Shown: one piece after another, positions 1-9,163 of the stretch
How the letters are laid out: every line of letters begins with the position of its first letter
How positions within the stretch are numbered: the first letter of the stretch is position 1
NCBI GenBank assembly: GCA_947625455.1
Contig: CANQOJ010000001.1
Span: 1-46,070, forward strand
From: an uncultured Clostridia bacterium
GTDB lineage: Bacteria > Bacillota > Clostridia > Oscillospirales > Ruminococcaceae
Length of the DNA stretch: 46,070 nt
Reading direction: 5' to 3'
Notes under the pieces: generated by a model
The model's database searches: none
What the model was told of the DNA's origin: nothing
Seen by the model: only the letters and a program-made list of their open reading frames with translations
Made by a program: the position numbers and the translations under genes

Positions 1-912
1 AAGGAACAAGGCGGACATGCTTCGGTCGAACCTGTTGTAAAACGATTGGGGATTATTACATATAACGCACCATATGATTTGGATAGGAATGATATTGATT
101 ATGAGGCTCTTAACCTTATGGTTGAAAAAGAAGGTATAAAATTTATACTTCTTGCACCATCCGATATTATAAAACCTATGGAAGTAAGCAGAATTAACAC
201 TGAACACACTGTACTTCTTTACGACTGCAGTCAAATAATGGGACTAATTGCTGCAGGCATTACGCCGAATCCGTTAAAAACAATGAATAATATTATTATG
301 TTTGGCGGAACTCATAAAACATTTCCGGGTCCAGCATCAGGTCTGATAATGACAAACGATAAGTATCTTCATGATAAAATGGAAACTACCATAAATCCAA
401 TTTATTTGAGACATTCTCAAATGCACCAGAAAATAAGCCTTTTATTTGCTATGCTCGAATTTGAAAAGTATGGTGCTGAATATATGAGCCATGTTGTACA
501 TTGCTCAAACTATCTTGGGCAAAGACTTCGCAAGTTAGGGTATGACGTGGCTGATGTCGGAGGTAAAATCTCCGAAACGCATCAAATATTTATAAGATGC
601 AGCAAAGAAGTAATGGACACTATCTATGATAATGCATATAAGTGCGAGGTTACGTTAAATAAGAAACACAAAGAGTTATTCCAGGGTTACGGAATTCGGC
701 TTGGAACGCAGGAGATAGCAAGATATGATTGGAATGATGAATCGCTTGATAAAGTCGCCGAAATAGTGGCTGCGCTATCTAAAAAGGATCCGGACATTGA
801 AAAAATCAAAAAAGAGGTAAGCAAGCTTCCTAAAAAAACAGTGCATTATACGTTTTCAAACAATGATATTGAGCCGTTTTGCAATCTTCTCGAAAATTCC
901 CGGGAATTTTAA
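1..912 (+). CDS. SHMT-like PLP-dependent enzyme, C-terminal part (5' truncated by window edge)
   Basis: The reading frame is open from base 1, so the gene begins outside the window; the TTG at 46 is internal. The first residues (KEQGGHASVEPVVKRLG) and the later GGTHKTFPGP segment match the fold-type I PLP enzymes of the serine hydroxymethyltransferase group, whose Schiff-base lysine sits in a THKT motif. LLYDCSQIMGLI before it fits the PLP-pyridine aspartate region, and GIRLGTQEIARYDW fits the substrate-carboxylate arginine region of SHMT. It lies 18 nt upstream of an acyltransferase in a polysaccharide operon, so it probably makes or modifies a sugar substituent or amino-acid decoration rather than serving folate metabolism. 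The substrate is unknown. The fold call is firm; the reaction is not. Confidence 0.75.
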   Translation, partial: KEQGGHASVEPVVKRLGIITYNAPYDLDRNDIDYEALNLMVEKEGIKFILLAPSDIIKPMEVSRINTEHTVLLYDCSQIMGLIAAGITPNPLKTMNNIIMFGGTHKTFPGPASGLIMTNDKYLHDKMETTINPIYLRHSQMHQKISLLFAMLEFEKYGAEYMSHVVHCSNYLGQRLRKLGYDVADVGGKISETHQIFIRCSKEVMDTIYDNAYKCEVTLNKKHKELFQGYGIRLGTQEIARYDWNDESLDKVAEIVAALSKKDPDIEKIKKEVSKLPKKTVHYTFSNNDIEPFCNLLENSREF

Positions 913-930
913 AGATGTTCGGAGAACATA

Positions 931-1986
931 ATGAAGAACAATTCAATTAGTAAATTGAAGGCATTAGCCTGCTATCTGGTTGTTTTAAACCATTTCAATC
1001 CAGTTCGGGGGGGTATAACGACCTATACTCTTTCTCATTGCGGAGTTCCGATATTCTTTTTGGTTAGCGGTTACTATTTTCTTGACAAAGACGGCAATTT
1101 GCCGTTAAGCAGACTGACCAAAAAAATAAAGCATATATGTTATCTGTTTATATGCCACATCATTTTATATTCTTTGTATCAGATTATCATTGAGGTGAGT
1201 GGTGGCAATTCTATTGTTGGAGCGTTTGGCAACCTTTTACCATATTTCAGTGTTAAAGCTTTTGCAAAGGCAATAATAATTGGCACGGGATTCATGGGCG
1301 GCGGAGAATGGTTTTTAGCATCTCTGATAGATGCCTATATAGTTATAGGGTTGTTTTTTCAAAATGAAAAAATAAGGAATATTATAAATAAGTTTTCGGC
1401 GTTGATTGCTGTTCTATTGTTATTTACACACATTTTTCTTAGAGCAGTCATTGTTAAAATCGGAATTACCGGAATTGGGGCATTTTCGTTTCTTGAAACA
1501 TATTCAGTACGTAATACATGGTTTGATGCTATTCCGTTTATGCTGATAGGAATGACTATCAGAAATAATAACTCTATTGTTATAAAACACCCTAAGATAG
1601 ATATAGCAATTGCTGTTATTATCAGTATTGGTGAAGGATATGCAAAAGATTATATTTTTGACCTTTCGGAAATGGGAATGGTATTATATACTGGCACTAT
1701 ATTTGCAGTTGTTTTTTTAATGATATGGTGCATTAACAATAATAGTAGCGAGAATATATTTTCGTATATTGGAGAAAAGCTTTCAATGTTGATATATTTT
1801 TTGCATCCAATAGTAGGATGGACAATGCAAGATATGGTAGAAATCTTTGTAACACAATCCTCTGGGTTTACCCAAAACTTTTTGTTTACAATCAGCATTA
1901 TGTTAGTAACAACTTTAATATCAATGGGAATTGTTTATGTAAAATCAAAAATAGATAATATAGTTTTGAGAAGAAATAGTACCTGA
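931..1986 (+). CDS. Acyltransferase-3 family membrane protein (surface polysaccharide O-acyltransferase)
   Basis: 351 residues, typical of the acyltransferase-3 family, which transfers acetyl or succinyl groups to surface glycans from inside the membrane. The N-terminal SKLKALACYLVVLNHF carries the family histidine after the first membrane segment, and GVPIFFLVSGYYF is the usual second-helix motif. About ten hydrophobic segments follow. The ATG at 931 has a GGAG box 7 nt upstream. The gene carries seven consecutive G (1007-1013) inside codons for V-R-G-G, early in the protein. A one-base slip there would truncate it near residue 30, so it could be phase variable. It sits between the SHMT-like gene and a glycosyltransferase. 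Confidence 0.85.
   Translation: MKNNSISKLKALACYLVVLNHFNPVRGGITTYTLSHCGVPIFFLVSGYYFLDKDGNLPLSRLTKKIKHICYLFICHIILYSLYQIIIEVSGGNSIVGAFGNLLPYFSVKAFAKAIIIGTGFMGGGEWFLASLIDAYIVIGLFFQNEKIRNIINKFSALIAVLLLFTHIFLRAVIVKIGITGIGAFSFLETYSVRNTWFDAIPFMLIGMTIRNNNSIVIKHPKIDIAIAVIISIGEGYAKDYIFDLSEMGMVLYTGTIFAVVFLMIWCINNNSSENIFSYIGEKLSMLIYFLHPIVGWTMQDMVEIFVTQSSGFTQNFLFTISIMLVTTLISMGIVYVKSKIDNIVLRRNST
1007..1013 (+). repeat. G7 homopolymer inside acyltransferase gene (in frame)
   Basis: Seven G in a row in the sense strand, about 76 nt into the acyltransferase-3 gene. The frame is intact with G7. A tract of the same length occurs in the sense strand of the broken acetyltransferase at 19412-19418. Such tracts are known slippage sites in surface-antigen genes. 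Confidence 0.6.
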
Positions 1987-2023
1987 TAAAGAAAAAAATA
2001 CAAATGTATAAGAAGGTTAAATT

Positions 2024-3025
2024 ATGAGCATAGGTCTTATAAGCGTTATAATCCCGGTATACAATACCTCAAAAGATAAATTGGCACACTGTATGGATAG
2101 TGTTATGAATCAGACATACAGTGACCTAGAGATTATTATTGTAGACGATGGCTCAGAAAAGTATATTGCCGATGAAACTGACAGATATGAAGAAAAAGAT
2201 AAAAGAATCATAGTCATTCATACCATAAATTCCGGATTATCTCTTGCAAGAGCGAAAGGAATATCAGTCAGTACAGGAGAGTATATCTTCTTTTTGGATA
2301 GCGATGATGTTATATCTTTGAATGCAATTGAATGCTTAGTTGAGGCAATTCAAAATACCAATTCGGACTTAGCATTAGGCAGGTTATCAGTAATTTCGGA
2401 ATATCCGAAACTTGCCACCATTAAAGCAGACTACAATAATTTTAAAACATATAACAGCGTTGAGGCATTGGAGCATTTAATCACCTGCAATGGAATCGGT
2501 TCAACGGCTTGTTGTCGACTAGCAAAAAAAGAAGTATGGGGAGAGCAGCCTTTTTTGCCAGGAAGATTGCATGAAGATCTGGCATCAATGTGGGAAGTAT
2601 TCGAACGATGTAATAAAATAGCTGTTTATGACAAGGAATTGTATTTTTATTATCACGGAGACCAGTCAAGCATCCACAGTAAAAAGAACTCAAAAAAATT
2701 TTGTGTTGATTTTTGGAAAGCGTTTTATGAACGACATGAAAACCTGTTGCAACGGTATCCGAATATGAAGCAGGCGGATTGTTTCTCTTGTTTGATATAT
2801 TGCCCTCAGATATGGTCAGCAATCTATGATTCAAACAGCAGAGCGGAATTAAAAGGCATTAGTACAGAGTGTATAAATCTATTTAAAAGTTCATGGATTG
2901 TTGGGAAGAAATATGCAATAATGCATAACCTGAAATGGAGAAAATATATTCTGTTTCACTTTTCGCCTAGAATATATCATTTTATATATTCGGTGAGGAG
3001 AAAAATAAAAGGTATGAGGAAGTAG
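2024..3025 (+). CDS. Glycosyltransferase family 2
   Basis: 333 residues, GT-A fold. The start SVIIPVYNT, the nucleotide-binding IIIVDDGS near residue 40 and the metal-binding FFLDSDD near residue 90 are the hallmark GT2 motifs. The C-terminal third holds the acceptor half with LHEDLASMWEVF, a pattern often seen in capsule GT2 enzymes (E-D pair as catalytic base region). It would add a sugar to the lipid-linked repeat unit at the inner membrane face. An AGAAGG box lies 8 nt before the ATG. The donor and acceptor sugars cannot be read from the sequence. Confidence 0.9.
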   Translation: MSIGLISVIIPVYNTSKDKLAHCMDSVMNQTYSDLEIIIVDDGSEKYIADETDRYEEKDKRIIVIHTINSGLSLARAKGISVSTGEYIFFLDSDDVISLNAIECLVEAIQNTNSDLALGRLSVISEYPKLATIKADYNNFKTYNSVEALEHLITCNGIGSTACCRLAKKEVWGEQPFLPGRLHEDLASMWEVFERCNKIAVYDKELYFYYHGDQSSIHSKKNSKKFCVDFWKAFYERHENLLQRYPNMKQADCFSCLIYCPQIWSAIYDSNSRAELKGISTECINLFKSSWIVGKKYAIMHNLKWRKYILFHFSPRIYHFIYSVRRKIKGMRK

Positions 3026-3046
3026 GGAAATAACGAAATAATACAT

Positions 3047-4219
3047 ATGAAATTTGCATTGATATTAAGTTTTGTTTATATTATAATATTCAATTTAATT
3101 ATCATATTCTCTTCAAGATTAAAGATAACTGAATTTCAGTCAAAAGCGATGTTTGCTTTATTTTCTATTGCTTTATCAGCAATAGCGCTCAACATTAAAG
3201 GTTCTATAGGACTGGATTTGGATGTTCATTTCATGCTGATGAACGATATTAGAAATGCAGACATATCGTTTTTTGACTTTATGTTTGTCAACACAAATTA
3301 TGTTGGTGGAATACAATACTCTCAGTTATTAACCTTTAATATGTTAAGATGGTTTGTGGTTACTTTTTTTGATGATAATATGGTTTTGCCATGGATATGC
3401 GTAATTATAGATTATACAATTATAGGATATATTTATACAGATTGGTATGCAACAACAATCGGAAAAAATAAATATAGTATCACTCCTTTGGTAGTTTCAT
3501 TTTCTTTTTTGCCATTTGTGAATTGTTGCTCCGGAATGAGAAATGGATTATGTGCTTGTCTGTTAGCTTTGGGAATATATCTTTATCTTTATAAAAAGAA
3601 GAGATTTTTAATTTTTGCTTTATTGGCATTCCTGGCAGCAACGGTTCATCCTGCTGCAATTATCACTATACCGTTTGTTCTGATTTCTAAAATCAACATT
3701 GGAATATGGGGTTATATAGGAGTTTTTGTGCTGTCCATTTCTGCCCAAAATGTTGCAAAATGGATGTCTCAGTCGGGAAACCTCTATTTGAGTATCATAG
3801 GAAGTAAATATTATACTTATACTTCAGAATCCCAATACCGCGCCTCACGCGCTCCTCTTTATACAGTATTAATTCTTATAATAATATTTCTTGTTATTTA
3901 TTTTGTTGTTCATTTCAAAAATAAATATGATTTTTCTGCCAATGGTCGTGACTTTATATATAGTTTTTTGGCGGTGTATATGGTTTACATACTTGGAAAT
4001 ATTGGAAATTATGATATGGTACTTCGCCCAGCATATGTACTTGGTCCACTATCTCCTGTGTTATGTTCTATGATATTAGATAAGACGCTTTGGATACAAA
4101 GCAAGCTAAACTCACGGGTGCAAAATGTTATTCGTATAATTTGCATTGCAGGTTGCTTTATTTGTGGCACATACTTGCAAATTAAACTTGCTTCAGTTCA
4201 GGCAAAATACTTTATATAA
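3047..4219 (+). CDS. EpsG-family polysaccharide polymerase (Wzy-like)
   Basis: 390 residues with about ten hydrophobic segments, consistent with the EpsG family of repeat-unit polymerases. The stretch GSIGLDLDVHFMLMNDI after the second helix corresponds to the 'GtDy..Y...f' extracellular loop typical of EpsG, and RNGLCACLLALGIYLY matches the conserved R-g-lA...f.la segment. It would polymerise flipped repeat units on the outer face of the membrane. It follows the GT2 gene by 21 nt with no clear Shine-Dalgarno sequence, suggesting translational coupling or weak initiation. A second, unrelated-looking polymerase is encoded at 19783-20970, so the window holds polymerases for two polymers. Confidence 0.75.
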   Translation: MKFALILSFVYIIIFNLIIIFSSRLKITEFQSKAMFALFSIALSAIALNIKGSIGLDLDVHFMLMNDIRNADISFFDFMFVNTNYVGGIQYSQLLTFNMLRWFVVTFFDDNMVLPWICVIIDYTIIGYIYTDWYATTIGKNKYSITPLVVSFSFLPFVNCCSGMRNGLCACLLALGIYLYLYKKKRFLIFALLAFLAATVHPAAIITIPFVLISKINIGIWGYIGVFVLSISAQNVAKWMSQSGNLYLSIIGSKYYTYTSESQYRASRAPLYTVLILIIIFLVIYFVVHFKNKYDFSANGRDFIYSFLAVYMVYILGNIGNYDMVLRPAYVLGPLSPVLCSMILDKTLWIQSKLNSRVQNVIRIICIAGCFICGTYLQIKLASVQAKYFI

Positions 4220-4239
4220 GATAATAAGGTCGGATAAAA

Positions 4240-4622
4240 ACGAGTACATCAAGAAAACAATCAAATATTGAACTTCTTCGTGTCATTGCCATGCTCATGG
4301 TTACAATGCTGTATGCTCTCGGTCATGGCGGTGTACTTGAACAATATGATTTCGGTACATTTGGATATGTGTTTTTTGGTTTATCGAAACATTTTGCTAT
4401 GTTGCAGTAAACGTTTTTGTTTTGATAACCGGTTATTTTATGATTCAATCGGAATTTAAAATATCACGGGTGATAAAAACATTTTTTCAGGTAGAATTTT
4501 TTTCAATATTGTGTTTGATAGCGGCTAAATATATTTTTCATTCATCAATTGGTCTGAAAGAATTCGTATCTGAGATTTTCCGTAAAATATTTGTTAGATG
4601 GTGTAGACTTACAATTATTTAA
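4240..4622 (+). pseudogene. Acyltransferase-3 remnant: start codon lost, frameshifted and truncated
   Basis: From 4240 the frame reads TSTSRKQSNIELLRVIAMLM, the usual N-terminus of an acyltransferase-3, but the expected ATG is ACG (the preceding bases suggest AAAATG became AAAACG). The frame closes after ...SKHFAMLQ. The next part of the family sequence, FCYVAVNVFVLITGYFM, continues in another frame. The lesion is a one-base loss (or two-base gain) in the T6 run at 4372-4377. The protein then ends at 4622 after about 125 residues, against roughly 340 in the family, with no recognisable remainder before LicD. At least three lesions make this a true decayed gene rather than a sequencing slip. 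Confidence 0.85.
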
Positions 4623-4758
4623 GATAAAACGTTGTAATTTCACAAACAAAGTAAGCCTCAAAATATAGTTGATATTCTGTAATTACGGCATTAGAGCCAT
4701 AAATTATTGTTTTGCTTTTAAATAAAGCTAAACTAAAATGAAAGGTGATAAAATCAAC

Positions 4759-5604
4759 ATGAATGATTTGCAGAAAAAAATTTTTGAAATCTTTTTGGAA
4801 GTAAAGCGGATATGCGAAAAGCACAATCTTAGATACTGGGCAGTATCAGGAACTTGTCTTGGTGCTGTTCGCCATAAAGGATTTATCCCTTGGGATGATG
4901 ATTTGGATATAGCTATGCCAGATGATGATTATTTAAGCTTTTTAGAAATTGCCCCCAAGGAATTGAATTATCCTTTTCGGCTTATTACTGAGTGCGAAGC
5001 TAAACATTCTACTTGCTTATTTGCCAAAGTTCATAATATTGAAACTACTATGGTAGAGACTTTAGAAGTAAACTACACTGACACTTATAAAGGCATATTT
5101 ATTGACATATTTCCATTTAATGGTCTGCCAAAAAATAAATTTATAAGAACATTATATATATGGAAATTAATAACAATTGAAACCATGAACATTAAACAAA
5201 GATGGCCAATATACGCATCAAAGACTTTGAAGGGAAAGCTTTTGTATTTGGTTTTAAAGCCGATAAATACTCTGCTCCCTTATGGATATTGGGTGAATAT
5301 TTGGAAAAGAAATGCATTTAAATATAGTTTTGATAAATCTTGTTATTCTACATTTGCCAATGATAGAGAGGCGTTTAAATTAGTTTTTTCCCATGAATGT
5401 TTAAATGGCTTTGTAGAAGTGCCCTTTGAAAGTTCAACAATAAAGATACCGCAAGGATGGGATGAGATGTTACAAAAATTGTATGGGAACTATATGGAAT
5501 TACCACCTAAAGATGAAAGGCAGTCTCGTCATTCAGGCGGTATAGTGGATTTGGAAAGATCTTATAAGTCTTATTGTACTGAAAGCAAAAATAATACAGA
5601 TTAA
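4759..5604 (+). CDS. LicD family phosphotransferase
   Basis: 281 residues from the ATG at 4759, chosen over the in-frame ATG at 4738 because AAAGGTG lies 11 nt before the former and nothing comparable precedes the latter. VSGTCLGAVRHKGFIPWDDD near residues 30-50 is the LicD signature: a nucleotidyltransferase-like fold with the G-T-x-L-G and W-D-D-D-x-D metal site. Family members move phosphocholine or related phospho-groups from CDP donors to surface glycans. The IspD-like cytidylyltransferase 2.8 kb downstream in the same operon is a plausible source of the donor. A second LicD occurs at 16879-17700. The group transferred is unknown. Confidence 0.88.
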   Translation: MNDLQKKIFEIFLEVKRICEKHNLRYWAVSGTCLGAVRHKGFIPWDDDLDIAMPDDDYLSFLEIAPKELNYPFRLITECEAKHSTCLFAKVHNIETTMVETLEVNYTDTYKGIFIDIFPFNGLPKNKFIRTLYIWKLITIETMNIKQRWPIYASKTLKGKLLYLVLKPINTLLPYGYWVNIWKRNAFKYSFDKSCYSTFANDREAFKLVFSHECLNGFVEVPFESSTIKIPQGWDEMLQKLYGNYMELPPKDERQSRHSGGIVDLERSYKSYCTESKNNTD

Positions 5605-5615
5605 ATTAATTGATT

Positions 5616-7076
5616 ATGATAATTTTGAAAAATTTTACAGAAAAATACAATAAACTTCCGCTTCATATCCGTGCCTCTGTATGGTATTTCATCTGTTCGT
5701 TTCTTCAAAAGGGCATTTCTGTATTATCTACCCCAATTTTTACACGTCTTTTGACAACGGAAGAATACGGTGAATACAATGTTTTCAATTCATGGTTAGG
5801 TATAGTTTCCATTTTCATTACTCTTAGACTTTATTACGGAGTATACGAACAGGGACTTATCAAATTTGAAGATGAGAGAGAGGCATTCACTTCATCGCTT
5901 CAAGGACTCACGCTTACCATGATTTCGGCGTGGACGGCAATATATTTAATTTTCAGAAGTTTTTGGAACAGTTTGTTATCGCTTACTACTGTTCAGATGT
6001 TGTCAATGCTTGTGATGACGTGGACGACGGCGGTTTATAATTTTTGGGCTACGGAACAAAGAGTCAAGCTGAACTATCAAAAGCTTGTTATTATTACCTG
6101 TTTGGTGACAATCTCCAAACCAGTAATAGGGATTATATTTGTTATAAATGCAGAAGATAAGGTGACTGCAAGGATCCTCGGCCTTGTGCTTGTTGAACTT
6201 ATAGCATATTCTTGGATGTTTGTGGCGCAGATGAAACGTGGCAAGAAGTTTTTCTCAGGAAAAATTTGGAAATATGTTATTGGATTTAACCTTCCTCTTG
6301 TTCCGCACTACCTTTCTCAAGTGATTCTTAGCAGTTCGGATAGAATAATGATAAGTAAAATGATCAGCGAAGATGTGGCAGGAATTTACAGTCTTGCCTA
6401 TTCCATCTCAATGATAATGGGCCTCTTTAATACGGCTTTGTCGCAGACATTAAGTCCATGGATACTGCAGAAAATAAAAGTCGGAAAAGTTAAGGAAACG
6501 GAGTCGATTGGATATATATCCTTGTCAATAATTGCAGGAGTAAATTTAGTTCTTATCGCATTTGCCCCAGAAGCTGTAGCACTTTTTGCGCCAATAGCTT
6601 ATCACGATGCAATATGGGTTATACCTCCTGTTGCTATGAGTGTATACTTTATGTATGCATATGATTTGTTTTCAAATATCGAGTTTTACTACGAAAAAAC
6701 AAAATTCATAATGGTTGCAAGCATGCTGGCTGCAATTTTAAATGTTATATTAAATTATGTTTTTATTGGAATGTTCAGCTATTATGCTGCAGGATATACA
6801 ACCTTGTTTTGTTATATGGTGTATGCGATTTCTCACTATTTGTTTATGAGGCATATAAGTAAAATACAGATGCATTGTGAGGCAGTTTATAAAGCCAAAA
6901 AACTTTTTTGCATTTCTGGTATTTTTTTGTTGCTCGGCTTTCTCTTCACATTTACTTATAATTTTATGATTTTGAGATATTTAATTTGTGCGTTTATTCT
7001 AGCCATATTGTTGATTAAACATAAAACTATAATTAGATTGATTGTAGAAGTAATATCTAAGAAAAAAGAAGTATAA
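5616..7076 (+). CDS. Wzx-type polysaccharide flippase (MOP superfamily)
   Basis: 486 residues with 12-14 predicted hydrophobic helices. The N-terminal SVWYFICSFLQKGISVLSTP followed by IFTRLLTTEEYGEY is the family opening (helix, then PIFTRLLT.eEyG), typical of oligosaccharide flippases. It would move undecaprenyl-diphosphate-linked repeat units to the outer leaflet for polymerisation by the EpsG-like protein. I place the start at the ATG 5616; a TTG at 5610 in the same frame is also possible, and no strong ribosome site is visible. It follows LicD by 11 nt. A different flippase (17701-19128) serves the opposite operon. Confidence 0.9.
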   Translation: MIILKNFTEKYNKLPLHIRASVWYFICSFLQKGISVLSTPIFTRLLTTEEYGEYNVFNSWLGIVSIFITLRLYYGVYEQGLIKFEDEREAFTSSLQGLTLTMISAWTAIYLIFRSFWNSLLSLTTVQMLSMLVMTWTTAVYNFWATEQRVKLNYQKLVIITCLVTISKPVIGIIFVINAEDKVTARILGLVLVELIAYSWMFVAQMKRGKKFFSGKIWKYVIGFNLPLVPHYLSQVILSSSDRIMISKMISEDVAGIYSLAYSISMIMGLFNTALSQTLSPWILQKIKVGKVKETESIGYISLSIIAGVNLVLIAFAPEAVALFAPIAYHDAIWVIPPVAMSVYFMYAYDLFSNIEFYYEKTKFIMVASMLAAILNVILNYVFIGMFSYYAAGYTTLFCYMVYAISHYLFMRHISKIQMHCEAVYKAKKLFCISGIFLLLGFLFTFTYNFMILRYLICAFILAILLIKHKTIIRLIVEVISKKKEV

Positions 7077-7352
7077 ATTTTATATTTCGCTGTGATGATT
7101 TATGTATATAATCTTATTTGTTGCTAGCTCTATTAAGGGAACAAAATAAAAATTTTGTTATATAGTTATTATGTAATATGGTTTATATTTTATTTTGGTT
7201 ATTATGCCATAGTGAATGACAATGGAGATTCGCTCCCTTATGTATGGATTTTTTCACATTAACGATTTTAAGTAAAAGCAGTTTATATTGTTAATTTTTT
7301 TGGTTAGTTGAAAGCATATTAAAATAATAAAAATATTATAAGGAGAAGTAAA

Positions 7353-8411
7353 ATGTTTTATGTTAATGAATTGGTAAAAAACACTATTCGTGTACCTCAG
7401 CCCGAGGGTCGAGGCGCATACATCCGTTTGGATCAAAATGAGAATCCCGACGGGCTGCCAAAATGGTTGTTTGATTCCGTTATGGAAAAAGTAACGCCTG
7501 AATTTCTGGCTATTTATCCCGAAGAAACTGTTCCAACCGAAAAGTATGCAAAGATGCTCGGACTTAAAAAGGAAAACGTCACATTAACCGATGGCAGCAC
7601 CGTGGGAATGGGATATGTTATTAAAATCTTCGGACAGTCGGGCAAAGACATTCTATGTGTAACTCCATCTTTTGCAATGTATGAGGTATATGCTGAGATG
7701 ATAGGCATGAAGGTCAAAAATCTTAAGTATGAAAACGATTTTTCCTACAGAATAGAAAATACTCTGAATGCCATAAACGAAGATACAGGCATTGTTGTTC
7801 TTGTCAATCCCAATATGCCGGTGGGCAATGTTTACAGCAAAGAAGATATAATCAGTATCATTAACAAAGCAAAACAGCATAATGCTATTGTTATCATTGA
7901 TGAAGCGTACTATTATTTCTACGACAAGACCTCTATTGATTTGATAAAGGAATATGACAATGTATTTGTGCTCAGAACATTTTCAAAAATGTTGTCAATT
8001 CCATCTCTTAGGTTGGGAGTTATAATGTCATCTGAGGAAAATATAAAGTACATAAATAATTACAAGCCTCATTATACCGTTAATTCAATTGCGCTGCTTT
8101 TTGCGGAAGCAATTGTTGACAATCACGACAAATTACTTGCTGAATTGAATGAACAGTATCTTGAGGGCAAGGATTATATCACTAAAGCCCTTAACGACAA
8201 CGAATATGAAACAATTCCGTCTGAAGGCTGTTATGTATGCATAAAGCCTAAACATAAGACTTCAAGAGAAATTACAGATTTACTTAAAGAGAACGGCATT
8301 CTGATACTTTGCGGGAAAGGCGGACTTACAGGCTGGTTGAGGCTTACTATTGCACATAAGAAATACATGGAATTATTTATAAATACTTTGCTTAAAATTG
8401 ATAAGGAATAA
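7353..8411 (+). CDS. HisC-like class I/II PLP aminotransferase (or amino-acid-phosphate decarboxylase)
   Basis: 352 residues. IRLDQNENPDGLP near the N-terminus is the histidinol-phosphate aminotransferase-type opening. VNPNMPVGNVYS holds the N-P-N-x-P-x-G motif, IIDEAYYYF the PLP aspartate and tyrosine, and RTFSKMLSIPSLRLG the catalytic lysine and phosphate-binding S-L-R-x-G. An AAGGAG box 7 nt before the ATG is among the best in the operon, and a 276-nt gap upstream may hold a separate promoter that I could not identify. No other histidine genes are nearby. With the cytidylyltransferase downstream it more likely makes an amino-alcohol phosphate or amino-sugar precursor for surface decoration. 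Threonine- or serine-phosphate decarboxylases share this fold. Confidence 0.85.
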   Translation: MFYVNELVKNTIRVPQPEGRGAYIRLDQNENPDGLPKWLFDSVMEKVTPEFLAIYPEETVPTEKYAKMLGLKKENVTLTDGSTVGMGYVIKIFGQSGKDILCVTPSFAMYEVYAEMIGMKVKNLKYENDFSYRIENTLNAINEDTGIVVLVNPNMPVGNVYSKEDIISIINKAKQHNAIVIIDEAYYYFYDKTSIDLIKEYDNVFVLRTFSKMLSIPSLRLGVIMSSEENIKYINNYKPHYTVNSIALLFAEAIVDNHDKLLAELNEQYLEGKDYITKALNDNEYETIPSEGCYVCIKPKHKTSREITDLLKENGILILCGKGGLTGWLRLTIAHKKYMELFINTLLKIDKE

Positions 8412-8422
8412 TCAAACAGGCT

Positions 8423-9136
8423 ATGCAAAATTACGTTATATTATTAGCAGGCGGCGTAGGAAAAAGAATGGGTTCTGTTATACCAAAGCAGTTTATTGAG
8501 GTCAATGGGAAACCCATAATTGCATATTCTATCGAAAACTTTCAGCGCAATCCGCAGATTGATAAAATTGTTGTAGTATGTGTGAAGAACTGGACAGATA
8601 AGCTTAAAGAAATTGTTACGAAATATTCTCTTTCCAAAGTTGAATGGATAATCGAAGGTGGAAATACCGGTCACGACTCTATCAGAAATGGCGTGTTTTT
8701 CCTTAAGGACAAGCTTAAACCTGACGATTATATCATCGTTCACGATGCCGTCAGACCGATTTTGCCGCAAAAGGCTATTGATGAGGTAATTCGGGTCGCA
8801 CATGAAAAAGGCAATGCTTCATCGTCAATTGCCTGCCACCCGCCTATCGTTTATACTGACAATTTTAAATCAGGTATAAAGGATATTGACAGGGAACACA
8901 TAATGCTCACTGCTTCACCGCAGGCATTTCAATATTCTCTTGCGCTAAAATGCTATGAGAAAGCAGAGCAGGAAAACAAGCACGATTTTACTTTTACAAG
9001 TTCACTGCTTATTCATTGCAAAGAAAGAGTGTATTTTGCCAAAGGTACAACGTGTAATATCAAAATCACAACAAAAGCGGATATAGCTTTGTTTGAAGCA
9101 TTGCTTCAAGTGCCGGAAGAATTACTATATGACTAA
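8423..9136 (+). CDS. IspD/TarI-like cytidylyltransferase
   Basis: 237 residues, the usual size for IspD and TarI. The N-terminal LLAGGVGKRMGSVIPKQFIE is the CTP-binding loop (A-G-G-x-G-x-R-M-G...P-K-Q). DYIIVHDAVRPILP matches the conserved D-A-x-R-P, and CNIKITTKADI matches the C-terminal N-I-K-I-T-T-x-x-D. Members join CTP with an alcohol phosphate (methylerythritol, ribitol or similar). It lies 11 nt after the aminotransferase and before a ThDP enzyme, so a CDP-activated surface precursor is more likely than isoprenoid synthesis. No reductoisomerase or TarJ-like dehydrogenase is nearby, which speaks against a standard ribitol cassette. The substrate is undecided. Confidence 0.85.
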   Translation: MQNYVILLAGGVGKRMGSVIPKQFIEVNGKPIIAYSIENFQRNPQIDKIVVVCVKNWTDKLKEIVTKYSLSKVEWIIEGGNTGHDSIRNGVFFLKDKLKPDDYIIVHDAVRPILPQKAIDEVIRVAHEKGNASSSIACHPPIVYTDNFKSGIKDIDREHIMLTASPQAFQYSLALKCYEKAEQENKHDFTFTSSLLIHCKERVYFAKGTTCNIKITTKADIALFEALLQVPEELLYD

Positions 9137-9163
9137 AAATCCAACGCAAAAGGAATCTCATTG

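Noticed and set aside
7077..7352. Riboswitch or separate promoter before the HisC-like gene
   Set aside because: Only isolated TATAAT-like words without a properly spaced -35, and no recognisable aptamer core, so nothing is annotated.
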